Origin: Cohnella mopanensis
GTDB lineage: Bacteria > Bacillota > Bacilli > Paenibacillales > Paenibacillaceae
Direction: 5' to 3'
Length of the DNA stretch: 64,000 nucleotides
Assembly: GCF_022352055.1 (NCBI RefSeq)
Contig: NZ_JAKRWM010000009.1
Span: 62,001-126,000 of the forward strand
The number at the start of each line of letters is the position of its first letter. Position 1 is the stretch's first letter. The notes beneath the pieces are model-generated. The model saw only the letters and a program-made list of their open reading frames with translations. It was not told the origin of the DNA and did no database searches. The translations under genes were made by a program, and so were the position numbers. Of the stretch, positions 62,987 to 64,000 are shown one piece after another.

Positions 62987-63331
62987 TTATCGAATTTCTT
63001 TGATCCGTGCTGCCTTACCACGCAGGTTGCGTAGGTAGTACAGTTTCGCGCGGCGAACTTTACCGCGGCGAGCCACTTCGATTTTCTCGATGCGCGGGGA
63101 ATGTACTGGGAAAGCACGTTCTACGCCAACGCCATAAGAAATTTTACGAACCGTGAATGTTTCGCTGATTCCGCCGCCGCGACGTTTAATAACAACGCCT
63201 TCGAACAGCTGTACGCGCTCACGGGAACCCTCGACGACTTTCACGTGTACTTTAAGCGTATCGCCCGGACGGAAGCTTGGTACGTCTTTGCGAAGTTGCT
63301 CTTGCGTGATCGCTTGAATTAGGTTGCTCAT
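62987..63331 (-). CDS. rplS: 50S ribosomal protein L19
   Basis: Large-subunit protein at the interface with the small subunit. The 114 residues start [20 protein letters not shown] and contain [20 protein letters not shown] and the C-terminal [20 protein letters not shown], as standard. The ATG at 63331 has AAGGAGTG upstream; the open frame further upstream is leader RNA. It has its own promoter and terminator. Confidence 0.98.
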   Translation of the reverse strand: MSNLIQAITQEQLRKDVPSFRPGDTLKVHVKVVEGSRERVQLFEGVVIKRRGGGISETFTVRKISYGVGVERAFPVHSPRIEKIEVARRGKVRRAKLYYLRNLRGKAARIKEIR

Positions 63332-63470
63332 TGAGTGTTCACTCCTTCCATAACAGACGTTCGTACCCCGCTCCCCGAATGTCCTCATTCGGATCATGGC
63401 GTGCAGAGGACCGTCCTACTCGTACAATTCGTTTGTCCCGCTCCATTCGAAGAACAAAGACAAAACAACA
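63332..63470 (-). ncRNA. L19 leader RNA upstream of rplS
   Basis: The 5' untranslated region contains the conserved-looking CCGAATGAGGACATTCGGGG hairpin near 63376-63396 and a G-rich region before the ribosome binding site. Its position and the hairpin fit the L19 leader family described upstream of rplS in Bacilli. Autoregulation by L19 is known only as a proposal. Confidence 0.65.
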
Positions 63471-63476
63471 TTTGAA

Positions 63477-63505
63477 ATTTTATCATATCCCCGAACAAAT
63501 TACAA
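63477..63505 (-). promoter_or_regulatory. sigma-A promoter of rplS
   Basis: On the minus strand TTGTAA (63500-63505) and TAAAAT (63477-63482) are exactly 17 bases apart, just upstream of the L19 leader and just after the trmD stop. Confidence 0.75.
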
Positions 63506-63526
63506 CCCTATCTTGGCGGTAAATGT

Positions 63527-64000
63527 CTATTGTTCCCGTTCGATGGAAAGGCTTTGCAGCCACTTGCGCTCCGCAGCCGTCAACTCGGCCTGCTCAAGCA
63601 GCTCCGGGCGTCTGGCCAACGTTCGTTCTAACGATTGTTTGCGCCGCCATTTTACGATTTCTGCGTGATGCCCCGATAACAGCGTATCAGGCACTTTCCA
63701 TCCCCGAAACTCGGCGGGACGCGTATAATGCGGGTACTCGAGCAAACCGTCGCTGAAGGAATCCGTTACGGCAGACTGCTCGTTGCCGAGCACGCCGGGA
63801 AGCAGCCTCACGACGGAATCGACGACGACCATCGCCGGTAGCTCTCCACCGGTAAGCACGTAATCTCCAACAGAAAGCTCGTCCGTAACTAAGTACTCCC
63901 GTATACGTTCGTCGTAGCCCTCGTAATGCCCGCAAATAAAGATCAGATGGGACTCCTTAGAAAGCTCTTGCGCAACCTCCTGGGAGAAGGTTTTGCCTTG
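63527..64000 (-). CDS. trmD: tRNA (guanine-N1)-methyltransferase TrmD, C-terminal part
   Basis: Methylates G37 of tRNAs to prevent frameshifting, using S-adenosylmethionine. Only the last 157 codons are in the window; the start is beyond the right edge. Reading through the edge gives the trefoil-knot motifs [15 protein letters not shown] and [13 protein letters not shown], followed by [13 protein letters not shown] and a C-terminal helical domain. The frame is intact to base 64000. It precedes rplS, as in all Bacilli. Confidence 0.95.
   Translation of the reverse strand, partial: QGKTFSQEVAQELSKESHLIFICGHYEGYDERIREYLVTDELSVGDYVLTGGELPAMVVVDSVVRLLPGVLGNEQSAVTDSFSDGLLEYPHYTRPAEFRGWKVPDTLLSGHHAEIVKWRRKQSLERTLARRPELLEQAELTAAERKWLQSLSIEREQ

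Overview
The window is a low-to-mid GC Firmicute chromosome segment. Gene order, Bacillus-type chemotaxis genes (CheC, CheD, FliY), CodY, PolC and short EF-Ts point to the Paenibacillaceae, with a Paenibacillus- or Cohnella-like organism most likely. It corresponds to the long trmD-to-polC stretch of Bacillus subtilis, read here from right to left. Every gene is on the minus strand except one comM/yifB gene. No tRNA, rRNA, CRISPR array, insertion sequence or prophage was recognised.

Right end (about 53.3-64 kb): trmD (partial), rplS with its leader RNA, lepB, rbgA, two small accessory genes (a DCC-family thiol-disulfide protein and a small membrane protein), rnhB, a FliK-like/FlhB-C-like gene pair (ylqG-ylqH position) and yraN. 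A gene-poor stretch with a 132-bp inverted-repeat element follows. Then come hflK-hflC, a small alarmone synthetase of the YwaC/RelP type and, convergent to it, comM/yifB.

Middle (41.4-51.3 kb): sucC-sucD, dprA, topA, trmFO, hslV, hslU and codY. The xerC/codV gene that B. subtilis has between trmFO and hslV is absent.

Fla/che operon (9.4-41.2 kb): flgB-flgC-fliE-fliF-fliG-fliH-fliI-fliJ-ylxF-fliK-flgD-TIGR02530-flgE-swrD-fliL-fliM-fliY-cheY-fliO-fliP-fliQ-fliR-flhB-flhA-flhF-flhG-cheB-cheA-cheW-cheC-cheD-(small membrane protein)-sigD-fapA-(105-aa protein)-swrB-like-(MltG-like membrane protein). It encodes the basal body, export apparatus, hook, switch, chemotaxis core and the flagellar sigma factor. 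Genes are tightly packed, many start with GTG or TTG, and several intercistronic gaps hold hairpins without U-tracts.

Left end (0-9.2 kb): rpsB, tsf, pyrH, frr, uppS, cdsA, dxr, rseP, proS and the start of polC (translation, UMP phosphorylation, undecaprenyl and phospholipid precursors, site-2 protease, replication). Intrinsic terminators separate rpsB/tsf, tsf/pyrH, frr/uppS and proS/polC.

The locus is mostly a conserved housekeeping and motility region. The best candidates for undescribed biology are the FliK-like/FlhB-C-like cassette outside the flagellar operon, the comM leader hairpin that combines a terminator with a buried ribosome binding site, the MITE/REP-like inverted repeat, and the in-frame hydrophobic leader in front of CodY.
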